A stretch of DNA of 64,000 nucleotides, taken from assembly GCA_039029275.1 (NCBI GenBank), contig JBCCGL010000008.1, positions 186,001 to 250,000 on the forward strand, read 5' to 3'. Positions within the stretch are counted from its first letter, which is position 1, and the number at the start of each line of letters is the position of its first letter. This DNA is from JBCCGL01 sp039029275 (GTDB lineage Bacteria > Pseudomonadota > Gammaproteobacteria > JBCCGL01). Shown here piece by piece: positions 1 through 7,751 of this stretch. A model generated the notes under the pieces. The model made no database searches, was not told the origin of the DNA, and was given only the letters and a program-made list of their open reading frames with translations. Both the position numbers and the translations under genes were made by a program.

Positions 1-798
1 GAGCGCAATTCGCCGGTCGATAGTGTCGGATAGTTTGCCAAACGGCCACATGCCGACTACTGCGCCGCCCAGAAGCATGAACATAAAGAAGGTTACAGCG
101 TCTACGTCCAGCCCCAGGTATTTGGCGTAAACAGGCCCGAGGCCATAGGCTGCGCCCTGCACCGCGCCGGTCGCGAGCGACGCGACAATCGCCAGCGGCG
201 AGATCGTCCACAGTTCGCGCAGGTCGAGTTTGGAGAGTTGCGGCGGTGGCGGTGCATCCACCTTGGTGATCGCAATCGGCACGACCGCGAGTGACGCCAG
301 CACTGACACCAGTACGAACAGCGTCAGGCCGGTCGTATCGGGCACGTTCAGTATCAGTTGACCCAGCGACACCATCATCATCACCAGCAGCGCGTAGATG
401 GAAAACACCTGTCCGCGAATCTCGTTGGTGGATTTTTCATTGATCCAGCTTTCGGCGCAGATGTACATTCCCACCATGCACACGCCTTCGATGGTGCGCA
501 GCAATGTCCACGCATACGGGTCAACCCAGAACGGGTGTATCAGAAGCGCCGCCGAGAACGTCGAGCCAAATGCCGCGAACGCGCGGATGTACCCAATACT
601 TGTAATCAGGCGCTGGGCGTAAAACGGTCCCGCGATCATTCCCGCGAAGTAACCGGATGAGATAAACCCAACCGCAATCGACGAGAAGCCGGCTTCGGAA
701 ATTCTAAGCGCCAACAGCGTGCCAGCGGCGCCATTGCCCAGGGCCAGCACGCCAATGCTGAGGAAAAGGCTGAACATCAAAACAATTGCTTGCAGCAT
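1..798 (-). CDS. MFS transporter, C-terminus beyond window
   Basis: The reverse strand is open from an ATG at 798 to the window edge, giving 266 codons. The N-terminus runs MLQAIVLMFSLFLS..., and successive hydrophobic helices separated by short polar loops, with a charged central loop (residues about 190-205, PPPPQLSKLD), look like the first seven or so helices of a 12-helix major facilitator. The small-residue-rich second helix and the SGYFAGMIAGP stretch suit the YcaD-like group of MFS carriers. Substrate cannot be inferred. The gene is truncated by the window, not by mutation. Confidence 0.85.
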   Translation of the reverse strand, partial: MLQAIVLMFSLFLSIGVLALGNGAAGTLLALRISEAGFSSIAVGFISSGYFAGMIAGPFYAQRLITSIGYIRAFAAFGSTFSAALLIHPFWVDPYAWTLLRTIEGVCMVGMYICAESWINEKSTNEIRGQVFSIYALLVMMMVSLGQLILNVPDTTGLTLFVLVSVLASLAVVPIAITKVDAPPPPQLSKLDLRELWTISPLAIVASLATGAVQGAAYGLGPVYAKYLGLDVDAVTFFMFMLLGGAVVGMWPFGKLSDTIDRRIAL

Positions 799-909
799 GG
801 CTCTCGCCTTTTCTTAATCGGTTCGCCGCGGGTGCCGAACTTTACGGCTTAAATGCACACGCGGATATAGATGAAAACGCCGTATTTGTCGCGCGCGTTT
901 TAGATTAGG

Positions 910-1644
910 TTATCCGTCGGCGGATTTTGCCTGCTGCGACATGGCAACAACGCGCGGGCGCAGTTGCGCGGCGCTGGTTAAGGGCGGATCAAATGCGACG
1001 CGCAGGGTTTCGGCCTGCTGCTCGCTCGAGGCCCTGATGTCCATCCCAAGACTGTCGAGGTCGAGCAGATACGCCTCGGTCGCCCAATCTGCGCCACCAA
1101 AAAATTGCGCGTACAGCAGAATACTGTCGCGGTGATCGTCGTTCATGTGCTCGACTGCGCCGGGTGCGATTTCCCACACGGGGTCGGGTTCGGCTTGCGC
1201 GTATTGGTCGGTCGTCAACCAGTCCATGCGGCCAAAGCCCGCGATGTAACGCACGCGTTTTACCTCCAGGCAGTAAAAGTGAAAGTCGCCGAGCGAGAGG
1301 TACAGCTCGGCATCCGGATGGCGCGCGATGTATTCGTCGCGTTCGCTATCGTTCGCGTCGTACAGTTCGGCGATGCCTTGCAGCGCAACACGCGGTCGCG
1401 CGAGCGCGTCATCTGTGTGGATATGCGGCGCGATTGTGATGCTGGCGCGCGCGTCGCGATCCAGAAACTGCCGGTGTTCGGCAAGGCGACTCATCAACAG
1501 CAGGGCGTTGCCATTTGCAAGCGGTGAAACTTCGACGACCGACGTGTAGGGGTGGCCGTTTTCGTCGAGCGTCGCGAGGACCGCCCGCGAGGCCTGTTGC
1601 ACAAGCGTGCGGGCCGCCTGCGCCAATGTAATCTGCGTGGTCAT
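910..1644 (-). CDS. HugZ-like heme/FMN-binding split-barrel protein
   Basis: A 244-residue protein with an N-terminal pyridoxamine-5-phosphate-oxidase-like split barrel (residues about 10-150, with the typical AVLATLDENGHPYTSVV start) and a C-terminal DUF2470-type helical domain beginning near EHMNDDHRDS (about 168-235). This two-domain order is that of HugZ/HutZ heme-utilisation proteins and of many uncharacterised relatives. Known members bind heme or flavin; a role in heme iron release is possible but not shown here, since no heme-uptake genes are adjacent. It lies divergent from ttcA. The ATG at 1644 directly begins the conserved domain. Confidence 0.8.
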   Translation of the reverse strand: MTTQITLAQAARTLVQQASRAVLATLDENGHPYTSVVEVSPLANGNALLLMSRLAEHRQFLDRDARASITIAPHIHTDDALARPRVALQGIAELYDANDSERDEYIARHPDAELYLSLGDFHFYCLEVKRVRYIAGFGRMDWLTTDQYAQAEPDPVWEIAPGAVEHMNDDHRDSILLYAQFFGGADWATEAYLLDLDSLGMDIRASSEQQAETLRVAFDPPLTSAAQLRPRVVAMSQQAKSADG

Positions 1645-1718
1645 TACGCAAGTGTAGTGAAAACTGCCTGCGGGCGAAATTCCCTTATAATCACCGCACG
1701 CAATACCCGAGCCATTCC

Positions 1719-2588
1719 GTGGAACCCGAGATTATCAAAACCAGCGTGCGCCTGAACAAGCTGCAGAAGCGCCTGCGCCGTTTAACCGGCAAAGCCGTCG
1801 AGGACTTCGGCATGATCGAGGACGGCGACAAAGTAATGGTGTGCCTATCTGGCGGCAAAGATTCCTACACCATGCTCGACATTCTTATCGGCCTGCAAAA
1901 AAGCGCGCCGGTAAATTTCGAGCTGGTTGCAGTTAACCTCGATCAAAAACAGCCGGACTTTCCCGAGCACGTTCTGCCGGAGTACCTTAAATCGCTCGGC
2001 GTGAACTACCACATACTTGAGCAGGACACCTACAGCGTGGTCAAGCGCGTGATCCCGGAAGGTAAAACCATGTGCGGGCTGTGTTCGCGGCTCAGACGCG
2101 GATCGCTCTACACCTACGCCGAGCAGGAAGGCTTTACCAAAATTGCGCTCGGCCATCATCGCGACGATATCATCGAAACCTTCTTTATGAATTTATTCCA
2201 CGGCGGCAAGATGAAAACAATGCCGCCGAAGTTGCGCAGCGACGACGGCAAGCACGTCGTCATTCGTCCTCTGGCGTACTGCACCGAAAAAGACATCGAG
2301 CAATTCGCCAGGTGGAAGGCGTACCCGATCATTCCCTGCAATCTTTGTGGCAGCCAAACCCACCTGCAGCGCGTGGCGACCAAAAAAATGCTGCGCGATT
2401 GGGAAAAGCAATTCCCCGGTCGGGTCGCGAGTATTTTCGCCGCACTGCAAAACGTCGCGCCGTCACACCTGCTCGATACCGAACTTTACGACTTCGACAG
2501 CTTTAGCCGTGTCGGCGATATTGAAAGCGAATTCGACGACGATGTGCCCACAAGTCCGCTCAATAATGTGATTAAATTTCTACCGTGA
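1719..2588 (+). CDS. ttcA: tRNA 2-thiocytidine(32) synthetase TtcA
   Basis: TtcA thiolates cytidine 32 of a subset of tRNAs, activating the base with ATP and using a [4Fe-4S] cluster. The 289-residue product has the PP-loop SGGKDS (44-49) and the two CxxC pairs of the TtcA group (C119/C122 in MCGLCSRLRRG, C207/C210 in CNLCG), which hold the cluster. A GHHRDD motif (145-150) follows the PP-loop domain as in the family. Length is close to the E. coli enzyme (311). The start is a GTG; no ATG lies between it and the conserved region. Cytoplasmic and apparently monocistronic. Confidence 0.96.
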   Translation: MEPEIIKTSVRLNKLQKRLRRLTGKAVEDFGMIEDGDKVMVCLSGGKDSYTMLDILIGLQKSAPVNFELVAVNLDQKQPDFPEHVLPEYLKSLGVNYHILEQDTYSVVKRVIPEGKTMCGLCSRLRRGSLYTYAEQEGFTKIALGHHRDDIIETFFMNLFHGGKMKTMPPKLRSDDGKHVVIRPLAYCTEKDIEQFARWKAYPIIPCNLCGSQTHLQRVATKKMLRDWEKQFPGRVASIFAALQNVAPSHLLDTELYDFDSFSRVGDIESEFDDDVPTSPLNNVIKFLP

Positions 2589-2683
2589 ATATCTGATCAG
2601 TAACGAACTTCCAGCTGAAAGGTTAATCATAGATATTAATTCACAAAACGTTTAGTACGGAATTGACTAATTCGGAGAATATT

Positions 2684-3295
2684 ATGAAACGAGTCATAGG
2701 AATAGCTGTCGCACTGCTGTTTTCACCTACTGTGTATGCCATTGAGTGTGGCGACCCATCTCCATTTGGCAGTGACGCAGAGCAGTACCTTGCAGAAGTG
2801 GAGAAACAATCCCTCACGAATGACGAACAGCACGACATTCGTCGACTGTTTACACAACTTGAAGGTGATTGGAGTGGCAGCGGTGTTTCGATCACTTGTA
2901 AAACCGAAAATGGTGAGGAGAAGGCGACTGAAGAAGATTTAGAGATACGCTCTACTTACGAACAGATCGGTGAAAATCGATTGACCGAAATAAACGAACT
3001 GGAATTTCTGAGCAATCAAAATATCAGAAGCGAAAAATACACACTTCATCTGCAAGAAGGTTTTCTAAGCAATTCTTCAAATGTTGATCACTCAACGATT
3101 GGTTTCGTGAATGTTCAGGATAAGGAACTTGTTTACGTTTACAAAACGAACATTAAGGCCGTAACTGGCGGACGAGTGGTCATCGATACCTACACTCAGT
3201 ACACACTCTCAATCACCTCAATGACTGCAAAAGTACGTTACTACGCGAATGGCGTAGTAAGTGGATGGCGTGTTTATACTTTGAAGAAACGATAA
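2684..3295 (+). CDS. Secreted protein of unknown function, paralogue 1
   Basis: No family is recognised. Starting at the ATG at 2684, which has a GGAG ribosome site 7 bases upstream (an upstream TTG at 2663 is less likely), the product is 203 residues with a Sec signal peptide (MKRVIGIAVALLFSPTVYA, cleavage after VYA). The mature part begins IECGD and contains LEGDWSGSG, a conserved Cys pair, a VTGGR motif and a basic C-terminus ending TLKKR. The gene immediately downstream encodes a diverged copy with the same layout. The 30-40% WxG-type motif arrangement hints at a small beta-barrel (lipocalin-like), but that is only a guess. Confidence 0.75.
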   Translation: MKRVIGIAVALLFSPTVYAIECGDPSPFGSDAEQYLAEVEKQSLTNDEQHDIRRLFTQLEGDWSGSGVSITCKTENGEEKATEEDLEIRSTYEQIGENRLTEINELEFLSNQNIRSEKYTLHLQEGFLSNSSNVDHSTIGFVNVQDKELVYVYKTNIKAVTGGRVVIDTYTQYTLSITSMTAKVRYYANGVVSGWRVYTLKKR

Positions 3296-3311
3296 GAGTA
3301 TAGAAAACATC

Positions 3312-3959
3312 ATGTCTACGAGAGACAAGAAAAATACTAAATGTCCAGTTATCAACATTTGCGTACTTGCACTTATCGGTCTTTTCTCGCCAAATAGTTT
3401 TGCGATTGAATGTGACTCAGTCGCTTTTTACGGTAACCCTCTTATCGGAAACCCAGTCGATATAAGTAAAGAGACCATAAGCAAATCTGAATCTATAAGG
3501 CTTGAAAAGCTGTTTCGCAAGATGAGAGGGACTTGGACAGGGAAAGGTGTAAAAGTCGAATGTAAGGGAGAAAAGGAGAACCAGAAAGTCTTTAAGAATC
3601 ATGCGGACATGAAGTCCTCAATCGAATTTAGTGATGAAGGGAGGCTGAGGCTGGAAAATAGAATAAAGTCAAAAAAAGACAATATTGAAAGAAATGAAAT
3701 GCTCGAGTATTTTCTCAGTGAAAGTAATTTTCGTGCATATTTCAATAACAACGAATCAAATGTTTTACACTTGAAAAGTGATAGAAATTCCACGCTTTTT
3801 GTCATAAGGGAAGACAATCCGTCAGTGTCTGGTGGTAGGTGGGTTAGAGACGCACATACTACATTTTCAATTAGCGGAAGCACGTTACTTATCAACTTTA
3901 AACTGTATATCAATGGACTATTGCGCTCAGAAATAAAATGGAAGCTAAAAAAGCGCTAG
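3312..3959 (+). CDS. Secreted protein of unknown function, paralogue 2
   Basis: This 215-residue protein is a tandem paralogue of the gene 16 bases upstream. Both have a signal peptide ending before AIEC, a G(T/D)W(T/S)GxGVxxxCK motif (here near residues 72-82), a central VSGGRWV/VTGGRVV motif, a (Y)ANG/INGL segment and a C-terminal LKKR. The start ATG at 3312 precedes about 15 polar residues and then a hydrophobic core (NICVLALIGLFSPNSFA). The gene is visibly more AT-rich than ttcA or the genes that follow, suggesting faster drift or a foreign origin. Its 3' end overlaps the alternative, longer frame of the next gene. Function unknown. Confidence 0.72.
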   Translation: MSTRDKKNTKCPVINICVLALIGLFSPNSFAIECDSVAFYGNPLIGNPVDISKETISKSESIRLEKLFRKMRGTWTGKGVKVECKGEKENQKVFKNHADMKSSIEFSDEGRLRLENRIKSKKDNIERNEMLEYFLSESNFRAYFNNNESNVLHLKSDRNSTLFVIREDNPSVSGGRWVRDAHTTFSISGSTLLINFKLYINGLLRSEIKWKLKKR

Positions 3960-4006
3960 GTCCAAATGAATACAACAGTGTCGATTTAGAAAAACCGGAG
4001 GGGACG

Positions 4007-4798
4007 ATGCGCTGTCACGAAGTCGATTACGAAATTAAAGGTTCTGAAATGCAGCTGGTCGAGGTTGAACTCGACCCCGGCGAAACTGTTGTCGCCGAAG
4101 CAGGATCCATGACTTACATGGAGCAAGGCATCGAATTCGAAACCAAAATGGGTGACGGCTCGGATCCCGATGAAGGCGTCATGGGCAAGCTTTTTTCGGC
4201 GGGCAAGCGTGCGTTCACCGGCGAGTCAATTTTCACCACACACTTTACCAATCAAAGTTCCAGCAAGCAGCGCGTTGCATTTGCCGCTCCTTACCCAGGC
4301 AATATTGTTGCTTTGGATATGGCAAAGATCGGTGAAAAGATCACCTGCCAAAAAGACGCGTTTTTATGCGCCGCACTTGGCACAAGAATCGACATCACGT
4401 TTAATCGTCGCTTGGGTGCTGGGCTGTTCGGCGGCGAAGGCTTCATCCTGCAAACCCTACAAGGCGACGGTATGGCGTTTATCCAGGCCGGCGGAACGGT
4501 CATCGAAAAGCAATTGACCGGTGAAACCTTGCGTGTAGACACAGGCTGCCTCGTCGGTTTCTCCGGCGTGATCGATTACGATATTCAGCGCGCGGGTAAT
4601 CTGAAGTCGATGATATTTGGTGGTGAAGGTTTATTTCTTGCTACCTTGCGGGGCACCGGCACGGTTTGGCTGCAAAGCCTGCCGTTCTCACGTATGGCGG
4701 ATCGCATAATCGCACACGCGCCGAGTTCAGGTGGCAGTGATAAAGGAGAGGGATCTTTGTTGGGTGGCGTAGGAAGAATATTGGATGGAGATAGATAG
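4007..4798 (+). CDS. AIM24 / TIGR00266 family protein
   Basis: The product (264 residues from the ATG at 4007) matches the bacterial relatives of mitochondrial AIM24: repeated short beta-strands with the characteristic AEAGSMTYME, GLFGGEGFILQ and GGEGLFLATLRGTG stretches. These proteins form a trimeric beta-helix-like (TRAP-like) fold; no biochemical function is established. I chose the internal ATG because GGAGGGG lies just before it at 3997-4003, whereas the open frame reaching back to 3938 would overlap the upstream gene and add unrelated sequence. The next gene follows after 20 bases with its own AGGAG site, so the two are probably co-transcribed. Confidence 0.88.
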   Translation: MRCHEVDYEIKGSEMQLVEVELDPGETVVAEAGSMTYMEQGIEFETKMGDGSDPDEGVMGKLFSAGKRAFTGESIFTTHFTNQSSSKQRVAFAAPYPGNIVALDMAKIGEKITCQKDAFLCAALGTRIDITFNRRLGAGLFGGEGFILQTLQGDGMAFIQAGGTVIEKQLTGETLRVDTGCLVGFSGVIDYDIQRAGNLKSMIFGGEGLFLATLRGTGTVWLQSLPFSRMADRIIAHAPSSGGSDKGEGSLLGGVGRILDGDR

Positions 4799-4818
4799 AG
4801 TTTTAGGAGAACACAGAA

Positions 4819-5652
4819 ATGGCAAAAGCATTTTCCGTCGCATCATGGAACGTTGAGCACTTCGGCGCTAAAGATAAAAATCACGATCAGCCTAAAAAAC
4901 CAATTCAACCGATTATTGACTATCTGGCGAGCCAAAAAGCCGATATTGTTGTCGTGTATGAAGTCGTCGGCCGTAATGTTTATCGTCCAATGCTCGATGC
5001 GATGCCGGGTTACCAGTTCCATATAACGGAAGGCAAACAAACGCAGGAAATTCTTGTCGGAATCAAAAAAGGGATGAGCGCATTCGTCACACAAAAAATT
5101 GAGTTTCGATCCGGTCAGGACACCTTGCGTCCCGGCGTACTCGTCACAATTAAAGTCGATGATCAGTACTATCCCATTTTGTGCCTGCATTTAAAAAGCC
5201 TGCCCGACCCAAAAGGCTTTGGTTTGCGCGACGACATGATGCGTAAAGCGTTAAAGCTGAAATCCACCCTGGATAAATCATCAGAGAATGGGCAGTCGAA
5301 TTTCATTTTTCTCGGCGATCTCAACACCATGGGATTTGATTACCCTTATAGCGCGCACGACATTACAGCAGATGCGGAGATAAAAGAACTCGACCGTCGC
5401 GCCAAATATAAAAAAATGCGACGGCTAAAAAAGTCAGCGGATTTGAGCTGGTGGAACGGAAGCGATCACTACAAACCGGGCAGTAATCTCGATCATGTTG
5501 TCGCCGCCGATCATCTGAAATTTAAAAACTTTGCGGGTAGCGAAGTATCAGCACGTGGTTGGGTTGAGAAAGCATCGGGTGCGGAACAGAAAGAGTGGAT
5601 TGATAATTTTTCAGATCATGCGCTTTTGTATTTTGAGGTGCAGAAAGCTTAG
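4819..5652 (+). CDS. Endonuclease/exonuclease/phosphatase (EEP) family protein
   Basis: A 277-residue protein of the EEP fold (DNase I/ExoIII/inositol phosphatase superfamily). It shows SWNVEHFG at the N-terminus (Asn and Glu metal ligands), LGDLNTMG (about 172-179; Asp-Leu-Asn catalytic pair), SNLDHVVAAD (second Asp site) and a C-terminal SDHALLYFEV (the general-base Asp-His). All expected active-site positions are present, so it is likely an active metal-dependent phosphodiesterase or phosphatase. There is no signal peptide, so it is probably cytoplasmic. It follows the AIM24-like gene closely and is preceded by a good AGGAG site. Its substrate cannot be told from sequence. Confidence 0.85.
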   Translation: MAKAFSVASWNVEHFGAKDKNHDQPKKPIQPIIDYLASQKADIVVVYEVVGRNVYRPMLDAMPGYQFHITEGKQTQEILVGIKKGMSAFVTQKIEFRSGQDTLRPGVLVTIKVDDQYYPILCLHLKSLPDPKGFGLRDDMMRKALKLKSTLDKSSENGQSNFIFLGDLNTMGFDYPYSAHDITADAEIKELDRRAKYKKMRRLKKSADLSWWNGSDHYKPGSNLDHVVAADHLKFKNFAGSEVSARGWVEKASGAEQKEWIDNFSDHALLYFEVQKA

Positions 5653-5662
5653 ATTACAAATC

Positions 5663-7660
5663 TTATTGTTTTAAGTATTCATCGTTTACTTCATGGTATG
5701 AATTGACTGTGTTTTCTAGAGATTGATACTCAGATTCCAATTTGGATAGCTCCTTTAGATGACTAGAAATCTTTGAAGCTATCACTTTTGAATACTCTTG
5801 GTTCCCTTTGATCTTGAACCGAAGCGCTAATACTTTCGAATCATTGACCTCATCCAGATTTTGCTCAACAAATAACTGTGACTGCAGCTCCAATAATTCT
5901 TTTTCCAGCTCTAATGGACCATCAATAGTTTTAGTGTTGTTATCGGCCTGAATTTGTTTTTCAGTGAAATTTTCTGCTGCCTTTATTTTCGGATTATCTT
6001 TAGAAACCAATGCCTTAGCTTTAACGTAGTCTGCGTAATCTGACTCGAGGGTTTCTATTTTTTCCTTATTTTTGTCGTTCTTATCTTTTGGTTGACGAAT
6101 TTTTAGCTTCGAAACCTTATCAGCCAAATCTTCAACTTCCTGAATTTTCAATTTTAGCAGAGCGACTTGTTTTTCTGGAAAAATAGGATTTGAAAGCTCA
6201 TCTATTTTTCCTTTAAGTGGTAACGATATCGCTTTAGAATCTACAGTTTTAGCGATTGTATTCATGCACAGCTTTCTTTCATCATCGTCGAGCTTGCCGC
6301 ATTCACTTATTGCTTTTTGTGTTGATGATATTTTTTGTGCAGACGCCTCATTTGCTCGTGCTATAAGAAGATTGTTTCTAAGAGATTTCTCTTGCTGATC
6401 GAGCAAAAAACGATTTTTTTGCTCTTTGCGTAACATATCATCCAGAGAACTCCAACAAAACTCGCTCAACCATGTCTGACGTTCCGCGTTTAGAACGGAA
6501 TGATATCTGGTAAAGTCTATATCGTTTCCTTTATCGAATCCTTTTATTTCACCAACAAAAAGGTCCCAAAAATAAGGCTCTGCTGATATGCCCCCAACTA
6601 GATCTTCTCCGTCTGCCCCTTTCGCCGGTACAAAGTTTTGTCCTAGCTCTACCATACACGTGGATATGAAATCACTAATCGAGCTTCGATTAAGGTAACT
6701 GCTTTGTATATCCGCCAATGTGTTCGCAATGCCAACACTGGGTGCGTTTGTTAAACCACCTTGGCCTTGTGCAGCTGTTATTTCAGCGGAAGCCTTAAGC
6801 GCAAGATCTGAGCTCGCCAGCACATTTTCAACTGCTTTGTCCCGTAGTGCCTTGGCGGCGTTAAAGTTAGCCTGAGCTTGTTTTAGATTTTCTTTAGCCT
6901 CTGCTGCTTTTTCTTTGTTGGCATCTGATCCATCTTCGGTAACTAATTTGTCTGCACTCTCAGAGTTTGACTGAGCGAGTTCAAGTGCCTCCTGCGCTTT
7001 AATAAGTTCGGCCTCGGCTTTGGTTTGTTGATTTATTGCCTGTTCAAACGAAGCCGATGCGCCATCAAATTTTGCTTTTGCTTCACTGCTCGATTTTCCT
7101 GCGACCGCAGCCCCTGATCGACCAAACGCGCCCGCCGCATTCTCACCAAGCATAAGTGTCACCATCGCGTCATTGTTACGACTCATGATCATGGTGTAAG
7201 TCGTCCCGGAAATAGCTCCGTTTGAATATGCTTCACACGCGCGATGCATTTGATCACGAAGCAGTTGAACAGACGTTGTTCGCTCGGCGAGTTGGACAAT
7301 GGCTTGCGCTGAATCGCGGCTCAAAGCTAGATCACCTTTATCCGCTAGTTTCGCTGCAAATGATATGGACTGGCTGAGAACCCTACTAGTGTCGGGGCTT
7401 GGTTCTGCGCATACAATTCTCTTTGGATCAGGTCGACCGGGTCTGGATGTTTCCTTTATAGGTACGTTGTTTACTGTCCGCTGTTCAGCTTCTAGAACAA
7501 TCGAGCGGTCGCTTTCAAGCGTAAAACTGCTGAACTTGGCACAGCCTGCAGTACTAGCTGCGGTGACCACTAGTATGAGAGATGTTTTTAAACATGCCTC
7601 TTTAATCTGACAATTAGACGAAAAGAGTATGTTTTTTGGGCCGCGTTTTTGATCTCGCAT
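5663..7660 (-). CDS. Predicted coiled-coil lipoprotein, unknown function
   Basis: About 665 residues from an ATG at 7660 that has GAGGA about 8 bases upstream; a GTG/ATG 12 codons earlier is less well supported. A hydrophobic stretch followed by STAGC (about residues 37-41) looks like a lipobox, although the N-region before it is unusually long. The mature protein is dominated by charged heptad-like helices: Ala/Glu/Lys-rich at 190-300 and again at 520-665, suggesting a long periplasmic coiled coil. A Cys-containing segment in the middle (FCWSSLDDML, CGKLDDDERKLC) may be a separate domain. AT-richer than the flanking uvrD. No family recognised. Confidence 0.75.
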   Translation of the reverse strand: MRDQKRGPKNILFSSNCQIKEACLKTSLILVVTAASTAGCAKFSSFTLESDRSIVLEAEQRTVNNVPIKETSRPGRPDPKRIVCAEPSPDTSRVLSQSISFAAKLADKGDLALSRDSAQAIVQLAERTTSVQLLRDQMHRACEAYSNGAISGTTYTMIMSRNNDAMVTLMLGENAAGAFGRSGAAVAGKSSSEAKAKFDGASASFEQAINQQTKAEAELIKAQEALELAQSNSESADKLVTEDGSDANKEKAAEAKENLKQAQANFNAAKALRDKAVENVLASSDLALKASAEITAAQGQGGLTNAPSVGIANTLADIQSSYLNRSSISDFISTCMVELGQNFVPAKGADGEDLVGGISAEPYFWDLFVGEIKGFDKGNDIDFTRYHSVLNAERQTWLSEFCWSSLDDMLRKEQKNRFLLDQQEKSLRNNLLIARANEASAQKISSTQKAISECGKLDDDERKLCMNTIAKTVDSKAISLPLKGKIDELSNPIFPEKQVALLKLKIQEVEDLADKVSKLKIRQPKDKNDKNKEKIETLESDYADYVKAKALVSKDNPKIKAAENFTEKQIQADNNTKTIDGPLELEKELLELQSQLFVEQNLDEVNDSKVLALRFKIKGNQEYSKVIASKISSHLKELSKLESEYQSLENTVNSYHEVNDEYLKQ

Positions 7661-7751
7661 CGGACAATCCTCTGTTCCAGACGTAAAACGTACCACAAAT
7701 ATTCATGAGAATCATGCGATTACAGTGGTCGGATTGGCGAACTTAATACAC

